The translations under genes and the position numbers were made by a program. Positions 25,303 through 37,058 of a DNA stretch of 64,000 nucleotides are shown here, piece after piece. The DNA is from Wuchereria bancrofti (lineage: Eukaryota; Nematoda; Chromadorea; Rhabditida; Onchocercidae). The notes beneath the pieces are model-generated. The model saw only the letters and a program-made list of their open reading frames with translations, was not told the origin of the DNA and did not search any database. The stretch's first letter is position 1. Every line of letters begins with the position of its first letter. The stretch is from the NCBI GenBank assembly GCA_005281725.1, contig SSBO01000012.1, positions 17,594,825-17,658,824 of the forward strand, in the 5' to 3' direction.

Positions 25303-28300
25303 TCAATTTTCCAATCTCTTCAGTCTATTGTTCTCTTCTGCTGAGTATTGACTCATAATAAAATGGTTTTTACCTCCTATATTACTGGGAGAACCTATTG
25401 TAGTATCGCCCATTTGTGATACCCCCGTCATTTGAGATATGCCACCAGCTATAGTTGCTTGTGAAACACCTCCCACTGTTGTCACCTATAACAGATTCCA
25501 TATAATAAAACATTAGATGGATAGAATGAAGATTGGAAAAACCGTTTAATTTTGACTTTTTAAAAGAACTGTGGATCACTCCATGAATTGAGATGCCATT
25601 TCCAGTTCCTTAAAAATGCTAAGTGTCATGAGAAAAGGTTTCTCTCTAAAAGTAGCATTGTTATTTGGAGGAAAGAAATGCAAAGAGACGTCGGCATTTG
25701 CGAATTTCCCGTATGTTTTCTTCATTTGCGCATTCCACCGTTTATAAAAACTTTTGGAGTTTCGGCACAGCAAAAAACCAGCTCCAAAAACTCTGCAAAT
25801 AAGATGTGTGTGCATAATACTTTGAAATCTTTGGGATAATCAATCAATAGAATTATTTTTGACTCTGCTAGCTTCTACAAAATTTAATCAAAAATTTTGT
25901 CTGCCGGAAAATAATGTTACCAATGACATTATTAAAGTAGTCTAAATTTTTGTAATCTGGTCAATTCAAACGTTTTTAAAAATTCAAGTAATTTAATCGG
26001 AAGTTTTTTAAAAAGCTCTACTAAATGTTATAATTGCTTAATGAGAAGTGTATAGGTTGTCTTTTGTACTTATAAGTCAAACTGGACAACAACTGACTTC
26101 TTTAACAGCAAATTTTAGCATTTTAAATAGAACTCGAGACCTGGAAGAAAAAAATTAAACACGATATAAGTTTTGCAGCATATTTTGAAGAGAATAAATA
26201 CATACCCAACACAGGTACCAACAATGAAACCAAGAGGTATGGACCAGATATTTACACCTTTTCTGACGCGGTATCTGAAAAATATTGCACTTATGTGAAA
26301 ATTATTTTCAATACTTCACTTGTTCAAATTGACTAGTTGTCTATTATTTTAAACTTGAAATAGATATTAAAGTTAAGCCAAACAGAACTCGAAACCGAGA
26401 ATTGAGGAATGCTTACACTATTCCAGGGCGGAAATTGAAAATAACATCACGTTTCATGAATGTGTGAGTAGTCAGCGGTGCCTGAAATCGAATGAATATA
26501 TCGGAATGCATTTATAATTTTTGCATCTGTTAAATCACATGGACACTAGTTTGCATGCACTGTCAAAGATGACATTGGGACAAGTTGCTTCATTTTGAAA
26601 AATGGTATTCCTGACTTGAATTTTTGCAAATTAATTGTCACTAAGTAGATCTTTTTCTTTGAAGTGTACTTGCAAAGCTTAGAAAAGAATTTCCCATATT
26701 CATGTTTTACTTAGATAAACAGATAGTTCACTTTCAGAACTACAACTCCAATTTTACTTACTGAAAAACGGGCCCCGCATTTATTGGCATCCTGAGCTAG
26801 AACAAAATATAATGCTTTCGATTTGGACCACAGATCGAATGTTTCATAAAATGTAGTATAAGCAGGTGTTGTTTCATCTATAGGCTTGTTGAAAAGTGTT
26901 GGCCCATGTCGTATTTCCAAACCAAGTTTCTGCGGTTTTGAATCAAGCTGTAATAACAGCAACAAAAATAACGGAACAACTAACTACAATAAATGAAGGC
27001 TCATCCGAAGGAAGATACTAGAATAATTTTCCCAAAATCAGAAAGCCAAAAAGGACTGCGTAAGTTTTTTCTCTTCTCAACTTTACACTGTTAAACATTC
27101 TAACAGCCATATTTTTAGATCTGCTCAACAAATAGTCATTATCTTATCTGAACAAGTCTTTCCTTATATCACTAAACCATCTACAAATATGTAGTATTGT
27201 TCTATTTCGTATTAAACGAATTTTTTGGTAACCTTATTCCAAAGTATTTTTCGTGATGTCTGTGCGTAGTCGTAAACTACCGAATGCATTAGAACATTTA
27301 AAAAATTTCTTGTTTCAAAAGATAAATGATTTTTCAAAACCAAAAAACCATCCGATCAATTCTTTGTAAGCAACTTTAAAAAAGCTATAAAATTCTGCAG
27401 ATTTTGCAAAAATAAAATAATAAAAGTTTTTTTGTAAAAATTTTTTTAAAAAATACATCATTATGTATGATAATTGTTTCGACATTTGACATACCACTCA
27501 TTTTACTGCGATAGCTGTCTGGTATTCCACCTGTAATTTGTAATTAACTTATTAATAATGCAATTATCTAAAATTGTTTTGAAAACATCACAGTTTTGGA
27601 AAACTCATTCTTGTGTTTCTGCCTTAATTAGAATCGGTACGAATAATAAAGAAATAGGTATGTGTATGTATTAGATATAAAAGTGTGGATGATATGGAAG
27701 GAGATTACAACATATATACACTAACCTTTGTACAGAGCTGAGTAGTACATATATCCTTTTTTCTGACTCGTATTGCTCCATGTCCACACTCTCGGGAATT
27801 CCCACTCGATTGCCGTCATCCCCGAGCACGCATCTACTTCATATGCCGAACGTTCCACCAGTGCAAAAACTCCTTGGCTTAACTTCCTGTTGTAACTTTT
27901 TTCACCAAATTTTACCTTTGAGAGTAATTCCAAATGACGGAATAAATTGGTCTCATTCCCGAAACATAATTTTATCCTGAAATTCCTATTTTTTGGCCAC
28001 AAAGAAAAAGTGGAAACGAAGGAAATAACATAGTAAAAGAAATGCTTACAAGGTGACAAAATAATACAAATCCAAAAAAAAAAATCAAAGTAAAGAAAAT
28101 TGGTGAAGGGAACTAATAGAAATTATGACAACAATATAACGATAGTTACAAAAACTGATTATGCGGGAGTTTTTTAAGATTCAAGCCCTTATTCCAGTTC
28201 GAGTCGTCTTTCTGGAAAATTCAGACCCTTTAAAGGGCATAGTGTATGCATATGCATCTAAATTGAAACTTCTGGTAAAAGGCAAAAAGATAGCCAAAAT

Positions 28301-28876
28301 CCGTGCAAACTGGTAGGTGCCTGAAATTACACTCAACCAGTCAAGGCTGATGTTTAAGATTCCCACTTTATTGTATTCAAAGACATACGCCTTACATGAT
28401 TTCCGAGTGATTTGAATAGCAAAAGTAACATTTGGATGCTTAGCGCGTCCTTTCATGGATTCTTTTGAAATGACAAATTGCAGCTGTTCGATGTTCGATG
28501 CATGACTTTCATATGTAAGATTACCTTTTGCTGTTATCACTGGAGTCATGTATTTGGTTACCATGGTAGATACTCTTGCTCCAGGCACCTTAATAATCAG
28601 TATTAATATATGTTATATCAGTATTAATATAATCAGTATTAATATATTAATATATTAATAATCAGTATTAAGATATGCGGAGTTTAATCGGCAAAAATTT
28701 CACTCATGTTTGGAAAAAATAACATTGTGAAATTGTAGTTTTATTCACTAATCAATTCATTCCAAGAAAAATGGACCAGAATATACCATGTGAAGCAATT
28801 ACAACAATACCTGACCATCGAGAATATTCAGGATCGCTAGTAGCCAAAACGCCAACAGCAACTTTCCATGCAACAT
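25303..28876 (-). CDS. Type I transmembrane protein of unknown family
   Basis: Unrecognised surface or secretory-pathway protein. Exons on the minus strand: 28876-28811, 28588-28311, 27976-27726, 27530-27457, 26947-26762, 26481-26417, 26274-26206, 25792-25576, all phases consistent, giving 401 residues. The first exon is a clean signal peptide (MLHGKLLLAFWLLAILNILD). The luminal part of about 290 residues has several NxT/NxS sites (NLTYES, HPNVTF, NISLD, GNETN) and Cys residues. A transmembrane helix near residues 315-337 (WSIPLGFIVGTCVGVFGAGF, split across two exons) is followed by a basic stop-transfer stretch. An alternative 3' exon, 25485-25303, encodes VSQ-type repeats (VGGVSQATIAGGISQ) and ends ENNRLKRLEN; it could join at an internal phase-0 donor after KFANAD. 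The donor of the 27530 exon is the least certain junction. The start of a spliced-leader acceptor lies near 28919. Confidence 0.55.
28592..28673. repeat. Imperfect tandem repeat of an ATCAGTATTAATAT unit
   Basis: About five copies of a 13-16 bp unit containing CAGTATTAATAT, immediately upstream of the acceptor of exon 2 of the type I membrane protein gene (intron 1). Simple AT-rich expansion. Confidence 0.75.
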
Positions 28877-29718
28877 TATAATCAATGCACCGAATTGGAA
28901 TAATATCTGCGCAAGACAATAAAATATTTTGCACCGATATCTAGTTAAATTTATTTCAGTATTTTTTTAACTGACGTATGCAAATCCCAACAGACTGAAT
29001 TAAACTTTTGTTATCCGAACAAGACAACAACAAATTTATACAAATTATCACTTTTTTATGGGGAGAATGGACGCCTCACTTTCCGTAACTCGGCCTCTCG
29101 AAAAAGACTTAGGTGCAAGAAATCAACTATTCCGTTTCAATGAAAACTGGTGTTTAAATATCGATGGTTCAAATATTTAACACCGGGTCAAGGTTCAGTT
29201 GATTGAAGCCTCCAAGGAAAAGAACTAACTAAAGTTTCAGTTGATTATTTGTAAATTATTTGTGGAATAAAATAAAAAATAATGATGAATTTTATAAATT
29301 AAAAGTTGTACTTCAGTTTCATTCTGCTTAACCCAAGCAATCCCTCCCTCCTTCTTCCGACTATATTTATTATTCAGCTTACTCGGGGTTAACGTGAGAT
29401 GAAACGCATTATTGCGTGACGCTCCAACTCTAACGGAACACGCTCGTGTAGTGTGAGTCCTTGTTCTGACTGACGGGAAAGTGGAAAGGAAGATAGGACA
29501 TGATGTCACGGGGCGAGGATAAGTCTAGGAGTGTGATACAGTAGGCTTTTTGAGAGTGGGAGTCCTTTCTTACAAGTAGGAACGTTATTCGTGTTTTGTT
29601 TTTTTTTTTTTTTTGTTAGATGTATGAGTGTTCATTTAATTTTTTTGTATTTACCCAATTGATTCTGTTACCAATAGCTAATACATTTTTCCCGGAACCA
29701 GTTATTCTGTTCAAACAT
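28877..29718. other. Bidirectional promoter region (membrane protein gene / ERGIC3)
   Basis: 840 bp between two divergently transcribed start codons. It contains a locally GC-richer patch around 29385-29530 and a T-rich tract at 29600-29618 just upstream of ERGIC3. No coding exon. Confidence 0.45.
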
Positions 29719-32700
29719 ATGTCGTTACTGGAACGCCTCAAAGATTTCGATGCATACACGAAACCGTTGGATGATTTCCGTGTTCGAACCTTTGCTGGTG
29801 GAGCTGGTTAGTAGTATGAATAGTATAGGATGATATACAAAAAATTCTACTTGAAGAGGTTCTACAGAATTTTACAGAATGTATTACATAGTAAATGTCG
29901 ACACCTTAATTTTATATTTAAGAATTGTTCAAAATCATCAATGTTCCAAAACAGAAGAGAACTGTCATCAGGTGTTAAGCGGAAGTTTGTTAGAGGCATT
30001 TGCTATTTTTGATGAGCAAATTTGGATTTTGTCATATTTTTTGTCAAATATTTTCAGATTTTTAGACTTTTCTCAACAGAATTTATAATTTGTACTTTTT
30101 GTAGTTACTCTAGTAAGCAGCGCTGTGATTATATTCATGTTTGTATCAGAAACGCTGTCGTTTCTATCAGTGGATATAGTTGAACAGCTTTATGTAGATT
30201 CGACACCTGCTGAACAACGAGTCGATGTTAATTTTGACATCACGTTTCCCCGTTTACCTTGTTCTGGTTCGAATCGTTCTCGTTTTAATATTTTCAACTA
30301 GTTTTTGGTGTAAATAGTAAAATGAACCCTGTCAAGTTCTTTAACTCATCTAATACTCCCCTTTCTTTGTTCATAATATATGTATTGCAATATTTTTTCC
30401 ATATATTTTTTAGTGATAACAATTGATGTAATGGATTTAAGTGGTGATAATCAGGATGATATCAAGGATGATGTATATAAAATAAGTTTGTTGAATGGAA
30501 AAGAAGGGAATGGAATCAGACAAGGTTAGTATTTTTCTCATTTTTTATGGTAAGATTGTTCGTCTACATTTTGAAACTGTCCTTGACAAAATTACCTTGC
30601 AATATGAAGGTTAATTAAAATTTGATTCGCATATGATGCAGATTCTTGAGTTTTTCCATATAATTGAATTTATTAGTTGTCAAGGGATTGGACTATTTGA
30701 ATTATATCTATTTGTTCTACATGGCTTGACAACTGGACATAAATACTATTTTGACATTTGTCTTCCATCACTTTTCTATCCTTCATTCATAGTTGTACTG
30801 TTGATGTAATAGCCAAATTTTTTAAGTTTGTAAAATTTCTTTGTTATCGAAACGTAAGCAGTGAAAACTAGAACTCGAAATTTTCTATTACATCTTTTGC
30901 AATTCTGATTTATTTACAGCTGCAGATGATCATGCGAAGCGCACTGGAATACACTAATTAATGTATTTTTTGGTAATACTTAACATTCGGTCGATTAAAT
31001 ATAATGCTTGATAAACTTTTCAGGAGTGAATATTAATACGACCACGGTATCGTCAGCTCCTGCTTCTCAAATTCTGTGTGGTAGTTGTTATGGGGCAAAA
31101 GACGGGTATTCCTGTTTTATATTCTTTTTAAGTTTGAAATTTTTGTGTTTAAGTTAATTAAATTCTTGTTTTGCTGAAGAATAGAAATATACACAAGTTA
31201 AAAGTACTGGAAAAATTAGTCAGTATTATCTCCAGTAGCATCAATATATTCAATGTTTGTATATCCAGTATTGAAATTTTTTTGTACTGATCATGTTCTA
31301 ATAGGAAGCACAACTTTATGACGATTTGCAGATGTGTGTAATTATTTTATGTTCAGTTTAATTGCAGTACCTTAGTAATGTTACCTTCGTAGGTGTTGTA
31401 ATACATGTGAAGAGGTGAAAGAAGCGTATATTAAAAAAGGATGGGAATTAGTCAATATAGAAACTGTTGAACAATGTAAAAGCGATTTATGGGTTAAAAA
31501 AATGAACGAACATAAAAATGAAGGTTGTCGAGTTTATGGCAAGGTCCAAGTCGCCAAGGTTTGTAATTCCTGTTGGCTGTACTGAAATTTCTTTGAAAGA
31601 AATGATCTTTTAAATGATCAAATATTAAAAAAAAAATATGTTGGCTAAGGGGAGCACGAGTAATTGCAATTAGACTTAAGTCTAAGTAATTGAATTTCGA
31701 ATTTTTCGGTTTATATAACTGTTTATCTGCAGTTAGTTCCAGGTTGCTGGTAATTTCCATATTGCACCCGGTGATCCGCTCAAAGCTCATCGATCTCATT
31801 GTAAAATCATTAAAATTTTGTCTTTCATTTTCTTAACGATAATGTTTTTTCTAATGCTTAAGGTGACGGCAAGTAGGGTAAAAATAGCAATAAATTTCCA
31901 AAAAGTTTCTGAAAAGTAAAATATGGCTACAGAAGAATTGATTTGAAATCCTCTTATATACTTTTATAATATTTTTGTAATTTTTTGAGAACTGCTTAAC
32001 TTTGTACTAAGTACATATTGGTATTTCGTATTCTACTTCTTACAAGAAATATTTACACGTTGAACATTTTGCCGAAGTTACTTTCTCATTTTGAGAACAT
32101 ATTTTCTCCATCTTTTTTTTTCAGTTCATGATTTACATTCTCTTTCACCTTCAAAATTCGACACGAGTCATACAGTCAATCATTTATCTTTCGGAAATTC
32201 ATTTCCAGGCAAGGTTTATCCATTGGACGGAAAATTTTTTGGATCTGCAAAAGACTCAGGTAACTCTGAAATCAGCTTTAAGTTTTGATAACCTTTATCT
32301 TTAGTAAATGGTATACTTTCGTTAAAATGGAATAATTCTAGAAATTTGATTCTTTAGGTATAATGTATCAATATCATCTAAAATTGGTACCAACTTCATA
32401 TGTTTTTTTGGATTCTACTCGGAATATCTTCAGTCACCTTTTCTCAGTTACTACCTATCAAAAAGATATATCTCAGGGAGCGTCCGGTTTACCTGGTTTT
32501 TTCATACAGTATGAATTTTCACCGTTGATGGTCAAGTATGAGGAAAGGCGACAGTATGTTGTAACGATTATTTTGAATTGAGATCTGCTTGAAGTATTTA
32601 TGCTTTGAGTGCCATTAGTATAAAATTATTGCTGCAATTTCCCAGATTTAAAGGCGGAGAGAGGTTAATTGATATCATAATTCTGCAGAAAAATGGATTT

Positions 32701-33225
32701 TTTTTTTATTGATACATCCTTTACCTCATCAAGAATTGATGGGTGATTTGAAGTTAAAGTCTAACTTAGAACAAGCGATTTTCTTGTATCATCGCCAAAC
32801 ACAGTAGACACCGTAACATCAAAAACTTTATGGGGAAGTTTGAGTAATTAAGACGATCATGGTCATAGAAATTTAGTTGTTTATGAATTCTGTCAGTTCA
32901 TTTTCTTTCAATTGTGCTCACATATTTTTTCTCAAGATTTATATGTTAGAATTCGTATTAATTCCGAAAATGTTTTCAACTTTTGTTATCTAATTGGATA
33001 TATATACATATATTATATGAAGTTGGTCATTCAATCTTAGATATGAAGGAGATCTAAATTCTAAGTTAATGAAAGGATTTTTTTTTCAGGAGTCTATCTA
33101 CATTTCTCGTTTCAATATGTGCTATTATTGGTGGTATCTTCACGGTTGCAAGCTTGATCGATGCATTCATTTATCGTTCGGGAAGAATTATTAGCCAGAA
33201 AATTATGCTTAATAAATATATATAA
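29719..33225 (+). CDS. ERGIC3: ERGIC3 / Erv46 ER-Golgi cargo receptor
   Basis: Cargo receptor cycling between ER and Golgi in COPII/COPI vesicles with Erv41-type partners. Nine exons: 29719-29806, 30105-30266, 30414-30524, 31024-31105, 31393-31558, 31743-31800, 32125-32259, 32358-32553, 33090-33225, giving 377 residues (human 383). N-terminus LKDFDAYTKPLDDFRVRTF is the ERGIC_N signature; TM1 spans about residues 30-50. The luminal domain holds CGSCYGAK and CCNTCEEVKEAYIKKGW, the paired-Cys motifs of Erv46, then KNEGCRVYG, VAGNFHIAPG and NHLSFGNSFPG. TM2 is near residues 334-356 (ICAIIGGIFTVASLID). The C-terminal tail is short and basic. A partial second copy of the last two exons lies at 37059-37955. 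A further exon-like piece at 30921 would introduce an early stop. Confidence 0.93.
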
Positions 33226-34467
33226 GTTTCCTCTATTTTGGAAATTTCTGAGATATACTATAGTGAGTATTACAATACCTTTCTCTCTGGAACAATGATA
33301 CATTTACTGTTCTGAATCTAATTATTTAAGTTTTCAGATCATCTGGATTGATACCACAATGGTTTAGAGAAGGGAATGGACTTTCCACTGTGTCCTTTCT
33401 TCATTGTAACTCAAGCTATGGAAACAGAAAAGTATTTAAGTTCAGTTTTTTCTGTCCAAGTGCCTTTAATTTTAGTCTTTTTTAAAAATATTTTGTAGTT
33501 TTCAAATGAAAATAATAGTATATCTGTGCCTTAGCAAAGAAAAATGATATCACTATTTATATTTATCACTATTTATATTTCCTCGAGCTTTGGTTAATGT
33601 ACGTTGATTTTTGCATGCGTTATGTACGGGCAATGTATAACGCAAATTTAGTCTAACAAACAAATACCACCGTTAACATTTGGTAGTGTTTCATCTCTTT
33701 TGCTACATCAGTAAGATGTCTTTGAAACGTTTTTGACTTTTTTTTCCAGTTATTGATTCTTCCTCAAAATGTTACACTTTTTCTCATTGTGTTTATTTCT
33801 CCCCGTAACAAATTGCTAGTTGTTGTTTTGCGGGTATCCAGGTATTTTAATTCCTGATTAACTATTTGTTGTCTTTGAGGTGAAATCCATGATATGTGTA
33901 TTATTATTAAAATAAGACATTATATGTTTTGTCTCGCAAGTTGTGCTGTAATATTTGTCTTCTGAAGAGTGTAGAAATTCGAGATGTTCAGAAAAATTTG
34001 ATACTTTGCATGCGTTTACATCTTATGCATATTGATTATATACGCTGATTAGTTTACTGAATGACACGTCTGGCGTGAAAATTTTTTTGGTTAGCGGTCA
34101 ATTGTCGTATGACCTACAAAAGGTTATGAAAGCGTTCTAACCTTTTATGGGGCTTGAGATTCTTCCCCTGCTATTTTAGAAGTTTTCTAAATTTTTGATC
34201 TATTCCAGTATTCTGGATTTCTTATGAGTCTTGAGATCATACGTGCAGATAAGGTTTTTCTCGACATTATTGCTCTAACTATGGCGCATTTCATCGAAAT
34301 TTTTTTTGGTTGTTCGCTTGTACTTGAACTGTGTCACTATTTTTGTTCAGCTTGTTAAATCTGCATCTTGTAGTAAGGACTGTACTACCGCTTAATTGGC
34401 TGACTGAATGATGAAAATGAATTAAAGATGCATTTATTGAACAAATTCCTAAAATGAATTTTAGATT
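33226..34467. other. Intergenic segment, mostly absent from the second copy
   Basis: T-rich sequence downstream of ERGIC3. Positions 33263-34449 have no counterpart in the diverged copy at 37059-44725, where the flanking sequences are directly joined near 37952. No ORF, terminal repeat or target-site duplication is visible that would mark it as a transposon. Confidence 0.45.
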
Positions 34468-34828
34468 TTATAATTTATCAGTGAACAGTAAATATTCTTC
34501 TTCATAACCATTCTGAAGAAATTTCGGGCAAGTGTCAATAAACTGTTTTGTGACATAGTCTTGTCCAATAACTGTATAAATAATTGCTCGACGTTCCATC
34601 GAGTCCTTATCATATTCGCCGACAACCTTTTTTTCGATGGAAAGTTATTTTTATTTATATTAAGCGATATACGAATATCTTCTGTCAGGATGAGGTTTTA
34701 TACATTAATATCTTCAAGTATTTCAAGTTTATGTTGTTGAATTAAGTTTCCTTACAATTAGATAACAGCTTTGGAGTATTATCGGCAGTTGTAGGGCATG
34801 AAGTTGGATGGTCGGAGGAATCGTTCAT
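34468..34828 (-). CDS. Two-exon microprotein gene (58 residues), unknown function
   Basis: Not recognised. Exon 1 (34828-34756) encodes MNDSSDHPTSCPTTADNTPK and four more residues and ends at a GTAAGG donor with one leftover base. Exon 2 (34571-34468) follows a TTTATACAG acceptor and reads FIGQDYVTKQFIDTCPKFLQ then NGYEEEYLLFTDKL and TAA. The phases fit exactly. The same two-exon structure is kept in the diverged copy at 37971-38302, with a 12-bp in-frame deletion in exon 1 and one substitution (N-G to N-A) in exon 2, which argues for coding constraint. Acidic tail, no membrane segment. It converges tail-to-tail on ERGIC3. Confidence 0.5.
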
Positions 34829-34949
34829 ATCTCGGCATATGGTATTTTGAAGACAATTCCTTATTGATATAGTTCAAATAGTTAAATTTCTTGAGAATTC
34901 TGGGTTATTACCATTTCTCATGTGTTTTATAAATTATAACGTTGTAGAG

Positions 34950-34985
34950 GACACTGTTTTAGCTTGAAAAAGCTAAAATAGTGTC
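34950..34985. other. Short perfect-type hairpin
   Basis: A 15-bp stem with a 6-nt loop: GACACTGTTTTAGCT pairs with AGCTAAAATAGTGTC with one G-T. The diverged copy near 38429-38465 keeps the inner 12 bp and replaces the G-T by A-T. Function unknown. Confidence 0.5.
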
Positions 34986-35180
34986 AAGTGAGGAAAAGCA
35001 TGTTTTCTTCAAGTTAACTAGTTGAAATACAGTACCTGTTCTATAGAGAGATTACATATTTGTGATAGCGCCACGACACCCACCATCGGAAGCTGTAAAC
35101 GTATTTGTTATTGTGTTTTCATTTTGAATTGATTTTATAAAATAAATTCCTTTATTTTCTTAGTTATTTTTAATTTTAAA

Positions 35181-35466
35181 ATGTTCCCTTGTAACCATGT
35201 CACTAAGGTAATCAGTCTAAGAGAGGTATTTGTGGTTGATTGGAAGTCTTTGTATACTCTTTGTTATTATATTTTTCCTTCAGTTCTTAAAAGAAAAAAA
35301 AAAACTTGCAGCAGCAAATTTGGCGACTCTCAAAGAAGCTGTGAATTTTTCTTCACACAATGCAATTTCCGCTGTGGCATGTCCGTGTTCTAATAAACAA
35401 AGTAGGATGCCGTTGAACACGATAACTAGTGTTAAGCTACCACAGCTGGACATTATCGCACACCAG
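35181..35466 (+). CDS. Hypothetical gene, first two exons (3' end unresolved)
   Basis: Exon 35181-35207 (MFPCNHVTK, then GTAATC) joins in phase to 35284-35466, which is bracketed by TTTTTCCTTCAG and CAG|GTCAGT and reads LAAANLATLKEAVNFSSHN, then AVACPCSNKQ and ending QLDIIAHQ. A TTTTCTTAG tract ending at 35163 looks like a spliced-leader acceptor. The diverged copy at 38667-38952 preserves ATG, frame, exon lengths and splice sites. The next exon is uncertain: the piece after TTTGTAG at 36418 would add ISVVDFKLG and stop, or a 17-bp exon at about 36272 could intervene. The same sequence recurs at 44855-45140. No family recognised. Confidence 0.4.
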
Positions 35467-36750
35467 GTCAGTGTTTCCATATCCATCCTTTTTTGAATTT
35501 CCTGTGAAATCAAAAATCCAGAAATCTATGGACGCAAGCTATCAGTTATGTAGAAGAGGCGCTAGAAGGAAATATAGGTTTTCTTTGAAAGGATACTTGG
35601 ACCGTTTCTGATTGTTTGACTTAGTTTGTGATTGTTACTCTTCAAATGCTTTAGAAGTCGGGAAAAATTTCCCGAAGTTTCGGATTTGGTTCTTTGTTTT
35701 TTCGTAAGTTTAATTCTTGCTAATTCAAAACTTTCTAAATAGAGAACTAGAAGACTGTATTTCTTTAAAACTAAACCACAAACTCGCTTTTGTTACGAGA
35801 ATTTTTTGGACCACAAAAGCAACCACGTCCTTTCAGGTTGAACAAACACGTTACTGAACTGTTGGTGCTGCCATATCTCAAACTTATGTTTTATGACGTT
35901 TAATTTTATGCAGATTTTGCATATCTTCTTGTGTTGTAATAATGAAGCATTTTTGCCTTGCGTCGTTTTTCTCCGGAATATTTGGCTAGAAATTTTCCTA
36001 CGAATGTCCTTTTGTTTTGCCTCCACATGGCATCGCAATGTCGAATACATGACTCACCTGCTAGATAAATTGCTTTTATCACTATATTTCGTGCACTCTG
36101 TTTTTTGTAACCTGTTTTTTTGTTCTTGTAAAAAAGTTTATTTTCTAATATAATATTTAATTTCATATAGTTTCTGGACACTGCTTAAAGACACTGGTTG
36201 ATTAAAAGAGGCATGGCAAAACACACGACTTTAATTTTGTAGAAGTGTTCTTATTTTCGTTTCTAAATTAGAATGTTTGGAAGAAAAGGTAAAGAAACGT
36301 TGAGGTAGATACTGCTTCGTATATCAGTTGTCAGAATTTAGTCAATAAGGCTTGCATCGTGATCGTTTATGTTTTTTATAACCATTGCTGATTTTTGATG
36401 TTATAAACAAATTTGTAGATATCGGTCGTTGATTTCAAGCTGGGATAATCCTGAAATCTCGTAAGTTGTTACAAATCGCTGGATTAATTATCGCTGAAGA
36501 GGGTAAGTTTAGAAAAGCAAGTTCATCTGACAATTTACGCTGCTTCCTTTTCTTTTTACACTTTAATATTTGCATGTGTTTTATTACTGCGTCAAAAGTT
36601 GATGTACATAATTCACTATTTGGTTTTTCGAGCTGAATTTTGAGGATTCAGAGCCTCAGTCTTGTGCACAGCTTGCAGGAATAGTAAAGAAGGCCATTAC
36701 CACTTATCATTGTCGGTTATTGTAGAGCTTGTTTTTTAATATGAATAACA

Positions 36751-36902
36751 ATGTCTCGCATGGTGATTGCAATTTTCCTGTTTTTCATGGCGTATCAGCT
36801 TTTCACGCAACTGATGGCTACTACTCGATCAATAGGTCAAGCTTTATACTCCGTTGTTTATGTTACTGTTCCAAATTCAACCGTTGCACAACAAATTGCT
36901 AG
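36751..36902 (+). pseudogene. CutA exon 1, duplicate at contig end
   Basis: Identical to the first exon of the intact CutA gene at 46425-46576 but without the remaining exons, because the sequence stops at the N at 37058. Probably not a separate gene; it is part of the 2-kb assembly duplication. Confidence 0.8.
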
Positions 36903-37057
36903 GTACCTTTTTGCTTTTTTAAAGGTAAAGTTTTTGTTTCTAACAGAAATAAGTTTATTATTTACTGCATAATCAATCTAAGTTGAAGCATGCAGTCCTA
37001 TTTATTTCGTTATTTCAGAAACTGAATAAGAAAAATTAATAAAAAACACCCCTACCG

Positions 37058-37058
37058 N
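37058..37058. other. Single-base gap marker (N) at a contig join
   Basis: One ambiguous base at exactly the point where the 2,005-bp duplicated block ends and the diverged segment begins. Confidence 0.95.

Larger units (their letters stand above)
35053..37057 (+). repeat. 2,005-bp exact direct duplication, first copy
   Basis: Matches 44727-46731 base for base wherever compared, at a constant offset of 9,674. All open frames in both copies translate identically. The copy ends exactly at the single N at 37058. The sequence includes a hypothetical gene and the first exon of CutA (36751-36902). Best explained as overlapping contig ends left unmerged by the assembler. Confidence 0.9.

Noticed and set aside
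25382..25579. 65-codon minus-strand frame ending in an Asn/Gly/Tyr-rich stretch
   Set aside because: It overlaps the VSQ-repeat exon in another frame and does not join the upstream exon in phase with a usable donor.
25303..28876. Identification of the type I protein as TMEM231, Tectonic or an integrin alpha chain
   Set aside because: The order of segments and the residues around the membrane helix do not match these families; no GFFKR motif after the helix.
35280..35513. Minus-strand ORF with a hydrophobic run opposite the hypothetical gene
   Set aside because: The plus strand has good acceptor and donor sites at both ends and frame conservation in the copy; the minus reading is its shadow.
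35793..36181. Overlapping ORFs of 85-91 codons on both strands
   Set aside because: Most of this sequence is absent from the second copy and none of the frames has splice support.
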